Source: Streptosporangiales bacterium
GTDB lineage: Bacteria > Actinomycetota > Actinomycetes > Streptosporangiales > Streptosporangiaceae
DNA: 33,349 bases
Assembly: GCA_009784565.1 (NCBI GenBank)
Contig: WRBL01000027.1
Span: 1-33,349 of the forward strand
Reading direction: 5' to 3'
Position 1 is the stretch's first letter, and each line of letters starts with the position of its first letter. Shown here one piece after another: positions 1 through 8,885 of this stretch. The notes under the pieces were generated by a model. It did no database searches. It was not told the origin of the DNA and saw only the letters and a list, made by a program, of their open reading frames with translations. Both the position numbers and the translations under genes were made by a program.

Positions 1-505
1 CAGCGGGACCCTGGTGGGCCAGCAGGCCCGGTTCGACGCGCTGCTGATGGACCTGACCGGGTTCTCCGGGCACGCCCAGGACTTCCTCGGCTCCAACGGG
101 ACGTCGCTGGAGCGGACGCTGTCGACCCTCGCCCCCGTCACCGGGCTGCTGTCGTACTACTCCCCGGAGCTCCCGTGCGCGCTGGCCAGCGCCGACGAGG
201 AGAACCACTTCTCCAAGAGCGCCCGGATGGCGATGAACGCCACGTTCTCCCCGTCGATGAAGCCCTACACCAACCCCGAGGACCTGCCCGAGGTGCAGGC
301 CACCGGGAAGCCGAGCTGCTATGGCGGCCCGCTCACCCCGGCCACGGCGAAGAACTACCCCCTCTACACGTTCGCCGGCACCGGCGCCACCGCCGAGATG
401 ACGGGCAGCGAGGGCCTCAAGCCCGGCGACCCGCCGCTGTCGGTCCAGCTGCTCGGTCCCCAGGGCGCGGCGGCGGCGAGCAACGCGGCCAAGAAGGGAA
501 AGTAA
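1..505 (+). CDS. MceA-type MCE family protein, 3' part (5' end outside window)
   Basis: The reading frame is open from the window edge, with the first full codon at position 2, and stops at TAA 503-505. The visible ~168 residues match the C-terminal half of actinobacterial MceA proteins: a helical stretch with a DALLMDLTGF segment, a PVTGLLSYYSPELPC segment, and a late PEDLPEV...GKPSCYGG segment. MceA is one subunit of the cell-envelope MCE assembly that imports lipids or sterols together with YrbE permeases. The MCE domain itself would lie upstream and is not visible. The next gene, mceB, begins at the base after the stop codon, so this is the head of an mceA-F transcription unit. No YrbE genes are in view. 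The missing N-terminal half would resemble what is seen at 32832-33349. Confidence 0.88.
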   Translation, partial: SGTLVGQQARFDALLMDLTGFSGHAQDFLGSNGTSLERTLSTLAPVTGLLSYYSPELPCALASADEENHFSKSARMAMNATFSPSMKPYTNPEDLPEVQATGKPSCYGGPLTPATAKNYPLYTFAGTGATAEMTGSEGLKPGDPPLSVQLLGPQGAAAASNAAKKGK

Positions 506-1537
506 TTGAGGAAACTCAGCACCCGCGGCCTGCTCACCCGGGTCATCGTGCTGGTCGCGGTCTGCGGGCTGCTCGGCGGCGTCCTGGTGGTGGTCTTCGA
601 CAACGTCCAGGAGCAGCCCCAGCACACCTACCGGGCCCGGTTCACCGACGTGTCCGGGCTCGCCACCGGGGATGACGTCCTGGCCGCCGGGGATGACGTC
701 GGCCGCGTGAACAGCATCACCCTGGAACCCGACAACCAGGTCATGGTGTCGTTCACCGTCGCCAACTCGGTCCCCGTGACCCAGTCCACCTCGCTCACCG
801 TCCGGTACGCCGACGTGCTCGGCAACCGCTACCTGGAGGTCGGCCAGCCGGCGACGCCGGACAGCCCGAAGCTGGCCGCGAACGCCGTCATCCCGGCGAC
901 CCGGACCCAGCCGGCCCTGGACCTGGACGCGCTGTTCAACGGATTCCAGCCGCTGTTCCAGGGACTGCAGCCCGCCCAGATCAACGCCCTGTCGGCCGAG
1001 CTGATCGACGTGCTGCAGGGCGAGGGCGGCACCGTCGATGACCTGCTCGGCTCCATCGGGACGGCGACCGCCACCCTGGCCCACCGCGACCAGCTGATCG
1101 GGCAGGTCATCGGGAACCTCAACTCGGTCCTCGGCACCGTGAACACCCACAGCACCCAGCTGTCGGCCTTCGTGATCAAGCTCCAGCAGCTGATCAGCGG
1201 GCTGGCCGCCGACCGGAACAGCATCGGAAGCTCCATCGGCGACATCGGCGGGATGACCAGCACCCTCGCCGGCCTGCTGCAGCAGGCCCGTCCCCAGGTG
1301 TCGGGGAGCGTCACCCAGCTCGGCCGGCTGGCCCAGACGGTGAACAACAACCAGGCCCAGCTCAACAAGACCATGTCGCAGGTCCCGGAGGCCTACAGCC
1401 GGCTGGGCCGCCAGGGCCTGTACGGCGCGTTCTTCCAGTTCTACCTGTGCTCCGTCACGATCCGCTTTACCGGGGCCGACGGCAAGCCGATGTCCACCCC
1501 GGCGTTCTCAAGCGAGGCCAAGCGATGCCAGCACTGA
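506..1537 (+). CDS. mceB: MceB-type MCE family protein
   Basis: 343 aa from a TTG start that directly follows the mceA TAA; GAAGGGA at 493-499 is the ribosome-binding site. An N-terminal membrane anchor (about residues 11-31, LTRVIVLVAVCGLLGGVLVV) is followed by an MCE/MlaD domain (about 38-118, with FTDVSGLATGDDV and YADVLGNRYLEV) and a long helical Mce4_CUP1-like region. The segment DALFNGFQPLFQGLQP and then LQGEGGTV is typical of the B position in mce operons. It is expected to be anchored in the plasma membrane and extend into the envelope as part of a hetero-oligomeric lipid-transfer tube. It overlaps mceC by 13 bp, which implies translational coupling. Confidence 0.9.
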   Translation: MRKLSTRGLLTRVIVLVAVCGLLGGVLVVVFDNVQEQPQHTYRARFTDVSGLATGDDVLAAGDDVGRVNSITLEPDNQVMVSFTVANSVPVTQSTSLTVRYADVLGNRYLEVGQPATPDSPKLAANAVIPATRTQPALDLDALFNGFQPLFQGLQPAQINALSAELIDVLQGEGGTVDDLLGSIGTATATLAHRDQLIGQVIGNLNSVLGTVNTHSTQLSAFVIKLQQLISGLAADRNSIGSSIGDIGGMTSTLAGLLQQARPQVSGSVTQLGRLAQTVNNNQAQLNKTMSQVPEAYSRLGRQGLYGAFFQFYLCSVTIRFTGADGKPMSTPAFSSEAKRCQH

Positions 1538-2526
1538 TGAAGCGCAACTTCGGGGAGATGAACCCGGTCAAGATCGCCGTCGCGGGCCTGCTGGTCCTGC
1601 TGCTGGCGGCCGTGGCCGCGCTCAACTCCGGCACGATCATCCAGCACTTCACCAGCAACACCTACCAGGCCAACTTCAGCGACGCAGGCGGCCTCGCCTC
1701 CGGTGACAGCGTCGAGATCAGCGGCGTGGTGATGGGCACCGTGAAGTCGGTCGATCTCGAGGGCGACTACGTGCGGGCCACCTTCACCCTCAAGCACGGC
1801 GGGCACCTGGGCGGCCTGACCGGGGCCTCCATCAGCAGCTCCACCCTGCTGGGCACCAAGGTCATCAAGCTGACCTCCGACGGGACCGGCACCCTGTCGC
1901 CCGGGGCCACCATCCCGCTGTCCCGCACCACCGCGCCCTATGACCTGACTCAGGTGCTGTCCACCCTCACCACCCAGGCCGGGCAGGTCAACGCCGGGCA
2001 GCTGGCGACCGCGTTCAACACGATCGCGGCCACGCTGAAGAACGCCCCGCCGGACCTGCGCAGCGCCCTGACCGGCGTCGAGGGGCTGTCGCACACCATC
2101 TCCTCCCGCGACGCCGCCCTGACCCAGCTCACCCAGGTGTCAGACCAGGTCACCCACGTGCTGGCCCAGCGCACCACCCAGATCCGCGAGCTCATGGCCT
2201 CCGGCAACCAGATCCTCGCCACCCTGTACCAGCGGCGCACCGAGATCCGGGAACTGCTGGCCAGCGTGACCTCCGTGGCCGATCAGCTCAACGGCCTGGT
2301 CGCCGACAACCAGAAGAAGATCGGCCCCGTGCTGCGCGACCTGGACCAGGCGCTGACCACGCTGAAGAAGAACGACACCAACATCACCACGGCGATCGAC
2401 GGCCTGTACCGGTACGCGGGCAGCCTCGGGGAGACCCTCGGCAGCGGCCCCTGGTTCTACGCCTACGTGTCCAACCTCGTCCCCACCAACATGGTGCCGC
2501 TGGTGCCGGGCCTGTTCGGGAAGTGA
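1525..2526 (+). CDS. mceC: MceC-type MCE family protein
   Basis: 333 aa. The ATG at 1525 is preferred because GAGG at 1514-1517 lies seven bases upstream; the ATG at 1537, which overlaps the mceB TGA, is the alternative. A short basic N-terminus precedes one membrane segment (about residues 17-34, KIAVAGLLVLLLAAVAAL). An MCE domain follows (FSDAGGLASGDSVEISGVVMG, then ASISSSTLLGTKVIKL), and then a long alpha-helical region with repeated QxxQI-type heptads and LYQRRTEIRELL, characteristic of the C subunit. It lies in the middle of the mceA-F operon and overlaps mceD by 4 bp (GTGA). The C-terminus ends in a hydrophobic Pro/Val/Leu tail with no low-complexity extension. Confidence 0.88.
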   Translation: MPALMKRNFGEMNPVKIAVAGLLVLLLAAVAALNSGTIIQHFTSNTYQANFSDAGGLASGDSVEISGVVMGTVKSVDLEGDYVRATFTLKHGGHLGGLTGASISSSTLLGTKVIKLTSDGTGTLSPGATIPLSRTTAPYDLTQVLSTLTTQAGQVNAGQLATAFNTIAATLKNAPPDLRSALTGVEGLSHTISSRDAALTQLTQVSDQVTHVLAQRTTQIRELMASGNQILATLYQRRTEIRELLASVTSVADQLNGLVADNQKKIGPVLRDLDQALTTLKKNDTNITTAIDGLYRYAGSLGETLGSGPWFYAYVSNLVPTNMVPLVPGLFGK

Positions 2527-3797
2527 CCTCAACGATGAACCTCAAACTCCCCGCCAGCGTCACCCGGAGCCCCCGGCAGCGGTTTATGGCCGGCGCCATC
2601 GTTTTCGTGGTGATCGTCGCCGTCGTGTCGGCCGTGTTCGCCCTCGGCTCGGGCAGCTCCGACAAGCACCTGACCGCCTACTTCCCGTCGGCGAACGGCC
2701 TGTATACCGGCGACCGGGTCCAGGTGCTCGGCGTGCCCGTCGGGACCATCACGGCCGTCACCCCGCAGAAGGGACGGGTCAAGGTCGAGATGACCTACTC
2801 CTCGAAGGTCAAGGTCCCGGCCGGCGCCAAGGCCGCCATCGTGACGCCGACCCTGGTCACCACCCGCACGGTCCAGCTCACCCCCGCCTACCACGGGCGC
2901 GGCCCGGTCCTGGGCGACGGCGCGGTCATCCCCGAGCCCCGCACCGCGGTCCCCATCGAATGGGACCAGGTGGAGAAGGAACTCAACAGCCTGTCCACCT
3001 CGCTCGGGCCGCGGAGCACGAATGACGGGAAGGTCACCAGCGGGGCCCTGAACCAGGCGCTCAACACCGCCTCCGCCAACCTCAAGGGCAACGGGCAGAC
3101 GATGCACAACACGCTGAACAGCCTGTCGGCGGCGTCGCAGACCCTGTCGGACAACCGGGGTAACCTGTTCGGCACCCTGGACAACCTCCAGCAGTTCGTC
3201 TCGGTCCTCCAGCAGTCCAACGGGCAGGTCAGCGAGTTCGAGCAGCAGATGGCGGCGGTCTCCGGGGTCCTGAACGACAACAAGCAGGGCATCGCCCAGA
3301 CCCTGTCCACCCTGCACGGGTCGCTCGGCAACATCACCACCTTCGTCGCCAGCAACCGGACCGCCCTGGAGTCCAACCTGAACACGGCGAACTCGGTGAC
3401 CGCCAACCTGGCCAGGTCCGACACGACCCTGGCCAACATCCTGCAGTTCGCGCCGACCACGCTCGCGAACGTCAACAACATCTACAACCCGATCGACCAC
3501 TCGATCACCGGGGCGATCGCCCCCAACGCGCTGTCGCAGAACCCGGCCGAGTTCGTCTGCTCGACCATCATGGATCTCGGCGGCACCGGGCCCCAGTGCC
3601 AGCAGGCCATCGGCCCCCTGGCGAACATCGCGAAGTCCCGCAACCTTCCCGTGGGCGTGGACCCGGTCAACCGCGGCGGCTTCAACGGCGACACCAAGCC
3701 CGCCAGTTCGGCGTCGTCCGCCGGGACGAACTCCTCTTCCTCCTCCGGCTCCAACCAGGGCCTGCTCGGCCTCCTCGGCGGCGGAGGGAGCTCATGA
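2523..3797 (+). CDS. mceD: MceD-type MCE family protein
   Basis: 424 aa from a GTG that overlaps the mceC stop as GTGA; the ATG at 2535 is a possible alternative. A membrane anchor (about residues 20-42) precedes the MCE domain (YFPSANGLYTGDRVQVLGVP, then ALVTTRTVQL-type beta strands). The motif VPIEWDQVEKEL is a hallmark of the MceD position. The long helical region contains many Asn/Gln-rich heptads. The C-terminus is a Ser/Gly-rich tail (about residues 393-424) ending in GLLGLLGGGGSS, which is probably flexible in the envelope. It overlaps mceE by 4 bp (ATGA). Confidence 0.88.
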   Translation: MTSTMNLKLPASVTRSPRQRFMAGAIVFVVIVAVVSAVFALGSGSSDKHLTAYFPSANGLYTGDRVQVLGVPVGTITAVTPQKGRVKVEMTYSSKVKVPAGAKAAIVTPTLVTTRTVQLTPAYHGRGPVLGDGAVIPEPRTAVPIEWDQVEKELNSLSTSLGPRSTNDGKVTSGALNQALNTASANLKGNGQTMHNTLNSLSAASQTLSDNRGNLFGTLDNLQQFVSVLQQSNGQVSEFEQQMAAVSGVLNDNKQGIAQTLSTLHGSLGNITTFVASNRTALESNLNTANSVTANLARSDTTLANILQFAPTTLANVNNIYNPIDHSITGAIAPNALSQNPAEFVCSTIMDLGGTGPQCQQAIGPLANIAKSRNLPVGVDPVNRGGFNGDTKPASSASSAGTNSSSSSGSNQGLLGLLGGGGSS

Positions 3798-5032
3798 GCC
3801 GACGCCTGAAGAAAAGAACCGCGGCCGCGGCGGCGGCGGCCGCCGCGTCGGTGTCGCTGGCCGGCTGCCAGTTCACCGGCTTCGGGTCGCTGCCGCTGCC
3901 GTTCACCAGGGGCACCGGGTCGGGCACCTACACCGTCACCGCGCAGGTCGCCAGCACCCAGCACCTGCCGCCGAACTCCGAGGTGATGGTGAACGACGTC
4001 GCCGTCGGCACCGTCACCAAGATCAAGTTCGACGACTGGCACTCGGACCTGACGCTGTCCCTGCCCGACCGGGTCAGGCTGCCCGCCAACGCCACCGCCT
4101 CGATCGGCCAGAAGTCCATCCTCGGGGCCCTGTTCGTGGAACTGTCGCCGCCGGTGAACGCGAGGCCGGCCGGGACCCTGGCCGCCGGGGACACCATCCC
4201 CCTCAGCCGCACCAGTTCCTACCCGTCCACCGAGGACGTGCTGGCCGCGCTGTCCACGGTGCTCAACGGCGGCGGCCTGGGCCAGCTGTCCACCATCACC
4301 CGGGAACTCAACGCCACCCTGTCCGGCCACACCGCGCAGATCCGGGAGCTGCTGTCCAACGTGCAGATCCTGGCCGACACCCTCAAGCAGCAGCGCGGCA
4401 CCATCGTCGCCGCCGTCTCGAACCTGAACGACCTGTCCGCCTCGATGCGCAAGCAGGACGCCACCCTGGCCAGCGCCCTGGACCAGATCCCGGGCGGCCT
4501 GAAAGTCCTCGTCAATGACGAAGGCAAGCTGAACAGCGCCCTGGTCGCGGTGTCGAACCTGTCCACCGTCGCCGACCAGGTCATCAACAGCTCCAGCGCC
4601 AACCTGATCACCAACCTGAAGAACCTGCAGCCGATCGCGGCGAAGCTCGCCGACGCCGGTCCGCACCTCGCCGGCGCGATCAACGTCCTGGCGACCTACC
4701 CGTTCCCGGTCAAGTCCGTGCTGGCGGGCCAGTGGGGCGACTACGGCAACCTGTACCTCACCCTCGACCTGACGCTGCCCGACCTGGAGAAGCTCTGGCT
4801 CGACGGCTCCCCGCTGCAGGGCCTGGCGAACAGCGGCAGCAATGACAAGCCGGCCGGCAACCCGCTGACCTCGCCCCTGAAACTTCCCAACCTCAAACTC
4901 CCGAACGGATCAAAGTCCACCCCGTCCTCCGGCTCTTCCGGGTCGTCGGGTTCCGGCTCGGGCTCAGGCTCGGGTTCCGGGAGCGGCGGTCTCGGCGGGA
5001 TCGTCAAGGGACTCACCGGAGGAGGCAGCTGA
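3794..5032 (+). CDS. mceE: MceE-type MCE family lipoprotein
   Basis: 412 aa. The ATG at 3794 overlaps the mceD stop (ATGA) and is preceded by GGAGGGAG at 3782-3789. The N-terminus is a lipoprotein signal: a basic stretch (RRLKKR), nine consecutive alanines (10-18) and a lipobox LAGC with the modified Cys at residue 25. The E subunit is the lipoprotein (LprK-like) member of actinobacterial mce operons. The MCE domain follows (YTVTAQVASTQHLPPNSEVM, then ASIGQKSILGALFVEL). The C-terminus carries a Ser-Gly repeat tract (about residues 375-400), which resembles the tails of mceD and mceF. It overlaps mceF by one base. Confidence 0.9.
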   Translation: MSRRLKKRTAAAAAAAAASVSLAGCQFTGFGSLPLPFTRGTGSGTYTVTAQVASTQHLPPNSEVMVNDVAVGTVTKIKFDDWHSDLTLSLPDRVRLPANATASIGQKSILGALFVELSPPVNARPAGTLAAGDTIPLSRTSSYPSTEDVLAALSTVLNGGGLGQLSTITRELNATLSGHTAQIRELLSNVQILADTLKQQRGTIVAAVSNLNDLSASMRKQDATLASALDQIPGGLKVLVNDEGKLNSALVAVSNLSTVADQVINSSSANLITNLKNLQPIAAKLADAGPHLAGAINVLATYPFPVKSVLAGQWGDYGNLYLTLDLTLPDLEKLWLDGSPLQGLANSGSNDKPAGNPLTSPLKLPNLKLPNGSKSTPSSGSSGSSGSGSGSGSGSGSGGLGGIVKGLTGGGS

Positions 5033-6423
5033 TGGGTGGCAAGATGGTCCGCTACCAGCTCATCGCATTCGTCCTGGTCACGGTGCTCGGCATCTCGTAC
5101 GCGATGACCCAGTACTTCGGCCTGGAACGGATCCTCGGCTTCGGCCAGTACCGCGTGTCGGTGCAGCTGCCCGACACCGGCGGCCTGTACCAGGGCGCCG
5201 ACGTCACCGAAGAGGGCGTCACCGTCGGCCGCGTCCAGTCGGTCGACGTCCACGGCCACGGCATCCTGGCCTCGATCAGCCTCAACAACGGCACCCAGAT
5301 TCCGTCCCGGAATCTCAAGGCCGCCGTGATGAACACCTCCGCCGTCGGCGAGCAGTACCTGGAGCTCACTCCCGGCTCGAAGAGCGGCCCCGACCTGGCC
5401 GCCGGGGACGTCGTGCCCAGGAGCGAGGTCAGCCTCCCGCCGAACCCGACCCAGCTGCTCGGCAACCTGAACGCGCTCCTGAAGTCGGTGCCCCAGAAGC
5501 AGCTGGGCACCACCATCAACGAGCTCTACACCGCGTTCAACGGCAGCGGACCCCAGCTCCGGCAGCTGCTGACCTCCGCCGGGAACCTGCTCGCGACGGC
5601 CCAGCAGAACGCGACCCCCACCAAGAACCTGATCAACCAGCTCCAGCCGGTGCTGGGCACGCAGCAGGCCAACAGCGGCAACATCAAGCAGTTCAGCCGC
5701 GACCTGCAGTCGGTGTCGGCGCAGCTGAAGGCCAGCAACCCCGACCTGAGCGGCACCCTCGCCGAGGCCCCCAGCGCCATCGGCCAGCTGAACGCCCTGA
5801 TCGGCCAGATTCAGCCGACGGTGCCGCTGCTGCTGGCCAACCTCACGTCGGTCGGCCAGGTCCTCCACGTCTACATCCCGGGCATCCGCCAGTCCCTGGT
5901 CATCCTCCCCGCGGTCATCAACAACATCGACGCGGCGACCATGGACTCCGGCGTGCCCGGTTCGGCGAACGCGGTGTTCGCCAGCCAGGTCAACAGCCCG
6001 GCCGCCTGCACCAAGGGCTACAACAACACACCCCGCGACCCGTATGACACGCGGACCATCCCGCCGCCCAAACAGGAGCCGCACTGCACCGAGCCGCAGA
6101 ACTCGCCCATCGACGTCCGCGGCGAGCGCAACTCCCCGTGCCCGAACAACCCGTCCGTCCGCTCGGCCACCGCGGCCGGCTGCGGCCTGTACTTCGGTGA
6201 CACGGCGGCGTCGGAGTCCAGCGACTCCGGCAAGGGCGCGTCGTCCGGGTCGTCGTCGGGCTCCGGGTCCGGGTCCGGCGGCAACGGCGCCGGCACCTAC
6301 GACCCGTCGTCGGGTCTCCTCGTCGGCCCCAGCGGCATGATCTACTCCGCCGGCCAGGGGACGCTCCGCGGCACCGGCCCCACCACCCTCCAGGGCCTCC
6401 TCCAGCAGTCCCTCGGCGGTTAG
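5032..6423 (+). CDS. mceF: MceF-type MCE family protein
   Basis: 463 aa. The ATG at 5032 shares its A with the mceE stop, and GGAGGAGG at 5018-5025 is a strong ribosome-binding site. One membrane segment (about residues 5-22, YQLIAFVLVTVLGISYAM) precedes the MCE domain (QLPDTGGLYQGADVTEEGV, then AVMNTSAVGEQYLELTP), and SLPPNPTQLLGNLNALL is typical of the F subunit. The C-terminal third has paired cysteines, then a Ser/Gly-rich linker (about residues 398-425), and ends in hydrophobic GLLQQSLGG. It is the last gene of this mce unit and converges on gntR with only 33 bp between stops. No MCE-associated (mas) genes follow, which is unusual for mycobacterial-type loci. Confidence 0.9.
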   Translation: MGGKMVRYQLIAFVLVTVLGISYAMTQYFGLERILGFGQYRVSVQLPDTGGLYQGADVTEEGVTVGRVQSVDVHGHGILASISLNNGTQIPSRNLKAAVMNTSAVGEQYLELTPGSKSGPDLAAGDVVPRSEVSLPPNPTQLLGNLNALLKSVPQKQLGTTINELYTAFNGSGPQLRQLLTSAGNLLATAQQNATPTKNLINQLQPVLGTQQANSGNIKQFSRDLQSVSAQLKASNPDLSGTLAEAPSAIGQLNALIGQIQPTVPLLLANLTSVGQVLHVYIPGIRQSLVILPAVINNIDAATMDSGVPGSANAVFASQVNSPAACTKGYNNTPRDPYDTRTIPPPKQEPHCTEPQNSPIDVRGERNSPCPNNPSVRSATAAGCGLYFGDTAASESSDSGKGASSGSSSGSGSGSGGNGAGTYDPSSGLLVGPSGMIYSAGQGTLRGTGPTTLQGLLQQSLGG

Positions 6424-6435
6424 CCGGGGCTCTGG

Positions 6436-6485
6436 CCCGCGCCGCGCGGCTCGCGTCTAGTGCTGGACGCGGCGCGCGGTGCGGG
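6436..6485. terminator. GC-rich hairpin between converging mceF and gntR
   Basis: CCCGCGCCGCGCG (6436-6448) pairs with CGCGCGGTGCGGG (6473-6485), giving a 13-bp stem with one G-T wobble around a 24-nt loop. It lies at the tail-to-tail junction, with its right arm inside the end of gntR. There is no T tract, so termination is an inference from position and stem strength. Confidence 0.4.
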
Positions 6486-7215
6486 TGAGGTGCTGGCGCA
6501 TGACGCGGGCGGCGGCGTCGGCGTCACGGCGCCGGACCGCCTCTATGAACTGCTCGTGCTCCTCGGTCCCGCGGCCGCCCATCTCGGGGGCGACCTCGCG
6601 CGCCTCCTCCAGGGACATCAGGATCGGGCCGCGGAAAGACTCGACGAGCATTTCCAGCGCCGGGTTGTGCGTGGCCTGGGCGACCGCCGTGTGAAATTCC
6701 AGCGACATGTCCATGGTGTAGTCGCCGGCGCGGAGCGCTTCCTCGGCGCGCTCGCAGATCTTCTCCAGCCGGGCGAGGTCGTCCTCGGTGGCCCGCTCGC
6801 AGACCAGGGGGACGATGCCGACCTCGAGGATCATGCGGACCTCGGTGACGTTGGACGCGCTGATCACCGACAGCGTGAGGAGGTCCGCGAGGCCCTCGCC
6901 GACCCGGTTGCTCGTCGGCGCGGTGACGAAGGCGCCGCCCCGGGCGCCCACGCGGATGTCGACCAGCCCGGCGGACTCCAGCATGCGCAGGGCCTCGCGC
7001 ATGGTGACCCGGCTGACCCCGAAACGCTCGCACAGTTCCCGTTCCGGCGGGAGCCGGTCACCGGGCTTGAGCTGGCCCTCGCGCATGAGCTCGCGGATCT
7101 TCTCCACGATGACCTCGGACATGCGGCCGACGCTGACCTTGCTGAACAGTTCGGGTCCGGCGACCGGGGAATCGGTTCCCTTGCCGCCTCCTGCCTTTGC
7201 CCCCGACGCGGCCAT
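6457..7215 (-). CDS. GntR-family regulator, FadR/FCD subfamily
   Basis: 252 aa. The ATG at 7215 is chosen because GAGGAGGA sits about six bases upstream (7222-7229 on the opposite strand); an in-frame upstream start at 7269 has no such site. Residues about 25-97 are the winged helix (PGDRLPPERELCERFGVSR, then TMREALRMLESAGLV). Residues about 120-245 are the FCD ligand domain with His175, His220 and His242 at metal/ligand positions. The Asp usually four residues before the first His appears to be Ser171. Proteins of this class usually repress uptake and catabolic genes and release DNA on binding an organic acid. The repeated TGGT-NNN-ACC motifs upstream of the neighbouring operons match the subfamily's known consensus, so it is the likely local regulator. 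Activation rather than repression is not excluded. Confidence 0.9.
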   Translation of the reverse strand: MAASGAKAGGGKGTDSPVAGPELFSKVSVGRMSEVIVEKIRELMREGQLKPGDRLPPERELCERFGVSRVTMREALRMLESAGLVDIRVGARGGAFVTAPTSNRVGEGLADLLTLSVISASNVTEVRMILEVGIVPLVCERATEDDLARLEKICERAEEALRAGDYTMDMSLEFHTAVAQATHNPALEMLVESFRGPILMSLEEAREVAPEMGGRGTEEHEQFIEAVRRRDADAAARVMRQHLTRTARRVQH

Positions 7216-7286
7216 TGTGGGTCCTCCTCGCGCGCGCCGGACCGGGCCGGCGCGGTGGTGATGCTTCACTATAGGTTAAGGAATTA

Positions 7287-7297
7287 TGGTTGGCCCA
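7287..7297. promoter_or_regulatory. Possible gntR autoregulatory site
   Basis: TGGTTGGCCCA has TGGT and CCA arms with a three-base spacer, one mismatch from TNGTNNNACNA. It lies 72 bp upstream of the gntR ATG. On the minus strand, CATAAT (7283-7288) overlaps it as a possible -10. The match is weaker than the other sites. Confidence 0.3.
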
Positions 7298-7349
7298 ATA
7301 CTGTAACCGTACGCCATCGGCGTTTCCCGGATCCCGGGGACATGTGTGG

Positions 7350-7391
7350 TTGCCTTGCGCGGTTCCCGTCCCTCATAATGGTATGACCTTA
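7350..7391 (+). promoter_or_regulatory. Promoter and GntR-type operator of the ferredoxin operon
   Basis: AATGGTATGACCTTA (7377-7391) is identical to the sites before tctAB and the MFS gene. A possible promoter is TTGCCT (7350-7355), an 18-bp spacer and CATAAT (7374-7379). The -10 hexamer runs directly into the TGGT arm, so a bound regulator would cover the start of transcription. The ferredoxin start codon is 23 bp downstream of the motif. Confidence 0.6.
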
Positions 7392-7413
7392 GTCCAAAAA
7401 TGGGAGGAGTTCC

Positions 7414-7752
<339 letters not shown>

Positions 7753-7816
7753 CCGGGCGGGCGCGGCCGCCCGGGCGGGCAAGTCGCGGGGACCCTCGAC
7801 GGCAGATGAAGGTCAG

Positions 7817-7837
7817 AGGTATAACTGTAAGACCAAT
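7817..7837. promoter_or_regulatory. Composite GntR-type operator upstream of bicupin 1
   Basis: In the 134-bp gap after the ferredoxin gene lies AGGTATAACTGTAAGACCAAT. It contains a GGTATAAC half and CTGTAAGACCA (7825-7835), the latter reading TGGTCTTACAG on the other strand. The same composite layout recurs at 14371-14398. It may drive or modulate an internal promoter for the bicupin gene 50 bp downstream. Confidence 0.45.
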
Positions 7838-7886
7838 AGCGGGCAAGCCGGGAGCCGGCGGGCCGGCAGAGACGAAGGAGTCGGCA

Positions 7887-8885
7887 ATGGCGAAGAGCGG
7901 ACGCGTTTTCCTGCGGGGGATGACCTCGGAAACCTACGGGCTCAAGGAGTTCCGGTCGGCGCAGCTGGCCGCGCCCCGGGTCCGGGACAACTCGGTGGTC
8001 ACCGACGACGCGAAGGTCGGCCACTCCGGTGACTCGGACCAGTCCAGGACATGGTGGCGAGTCGGCCCCGGCGACGATCCGTTCCTGACCCAGACCCTGC
8101 AGGTGCACTTCGTGCAGCTGCCCCCGCGGTCGTCCAACCACGGGCACGGCCACCAGAACGAGGCCGCCTTCTACATCCTCGAGGGCCGCGGCTACGAAAT
8201 CCACGACGACCAGCGCTACGACTGGGAAAAGGACGACCTGGTCATCGTGCACACCGACTCGGTGCACCGGCACTTCAACCCCTACGACGAGCAGGCGACC
8301 GCCCTGGTCATGAAGGCCAAGTCGACCTGGATGTACCTAGGCCTGATCCAGCAGGGCCGCTCCGGCCCGGTCGCCGAGCCGGAGCGGTTCGGCGAGCGCG
8401 TCGACTGGTCGCAGATCTGGACCCCCGACGTGGAGAAGCGCCGCAAGGTGGTCAAGCCGTCGGAGACCACGTGGGAGACCACCCCGCTCGGCAAGGTCCG
8501 CGTGCTCAGCTCGCCCGGGAAGACCGACGTCCGCACCTTCAGCGTCGACGCCTTCGAGCTGGAGATCCCGGCCGGGAGCAAGTCCGGCCGCCGCTGGCAC
8601 ATGGCCGACGAGATCCTCTACGTCCTCGACGGCGAGGGCTACAGCCTGCACTGGGAAGTCGCCGCCGACATCGACGAGAAGTACCACGCCCGTATCGCCA
8701 ACGAGCCGACCCGGCACGAGATCAGGAAGGGCGACACCCTCTACGTCCCGCAGAACACCGTCGCCCAGCACTTCAGCGCCGACGGCCGGCCGCTGCGCCT
8801 GCTGTCCGGCCAGAACCGCGTGTTCAAGCAGCTCGGCTACGACCGGGTCGCCTACCTGGAGAACGCGCCGGAGTACAGCGGATGA
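7887..8885 (+). CDS. Bicupin protein 1 (putative metal-dependent oxygenase or isomerase)
   Basis: 332 aa from ATG at 7887, with AAGGAG at 7875-7880. An open frame extends upstream to 7290 but lies antisense to gntR or within the leader and is not used. There are two cupin domains. The first has a full metal site: His85, His87, His89 and Glu92, with His127/His129 closing the barrel (NHGHGHQNEAAFYILEGRG). The second has His238, Glu242 and His295 (RRWHMADEILYVLDGEG). Bicupins of this general type include ring-cleaving dioxygenases such as gentisate 1,2-dioxygenase, but the family match here is not specific enough to name a reaction. It overlaps the methyltransferase by 4 bp. Two further bicupins are encoded at 20026 and 25666. 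Confidence 0.8.
   Translation: MAKSGRVFLRGMTSETYGLKEFRSAQLAAPRVRDNSVVTDDAKVGHSGDSDQSRTWWRVGPGDDPFLTQTLQVHFVQLPPRSSNHGHGHQNEAAFYILEGRGYEIHDDQRYDWEKDDLVIVHTDSVHRHFNPYDEQATALVMKAKSTWMYLGLIQQGRSGPVAEPERFGERVDWSQIWTPDVEKRRKVVKPSETTWETTPLGKVRVLSSPGKTDVRTFSVDAFELEIPAGSKSGRRWHMADEILYVLDGEGYSLHWEVAADIDEKYHARIANEPTRHEIRKGDTLYVPQNTVAQHFSADGRPLRLLSGQNRVFKQLGYDRVAYLENAPEYSG

Noticed and set aside
4928-4990. Tandem DNA repeat in mceE as a possible regulatory or mobile element
   Set aside because: It is in frame and encodes a Ser-Gly linker with varied codons, as in the neighbouring Mce proteins.
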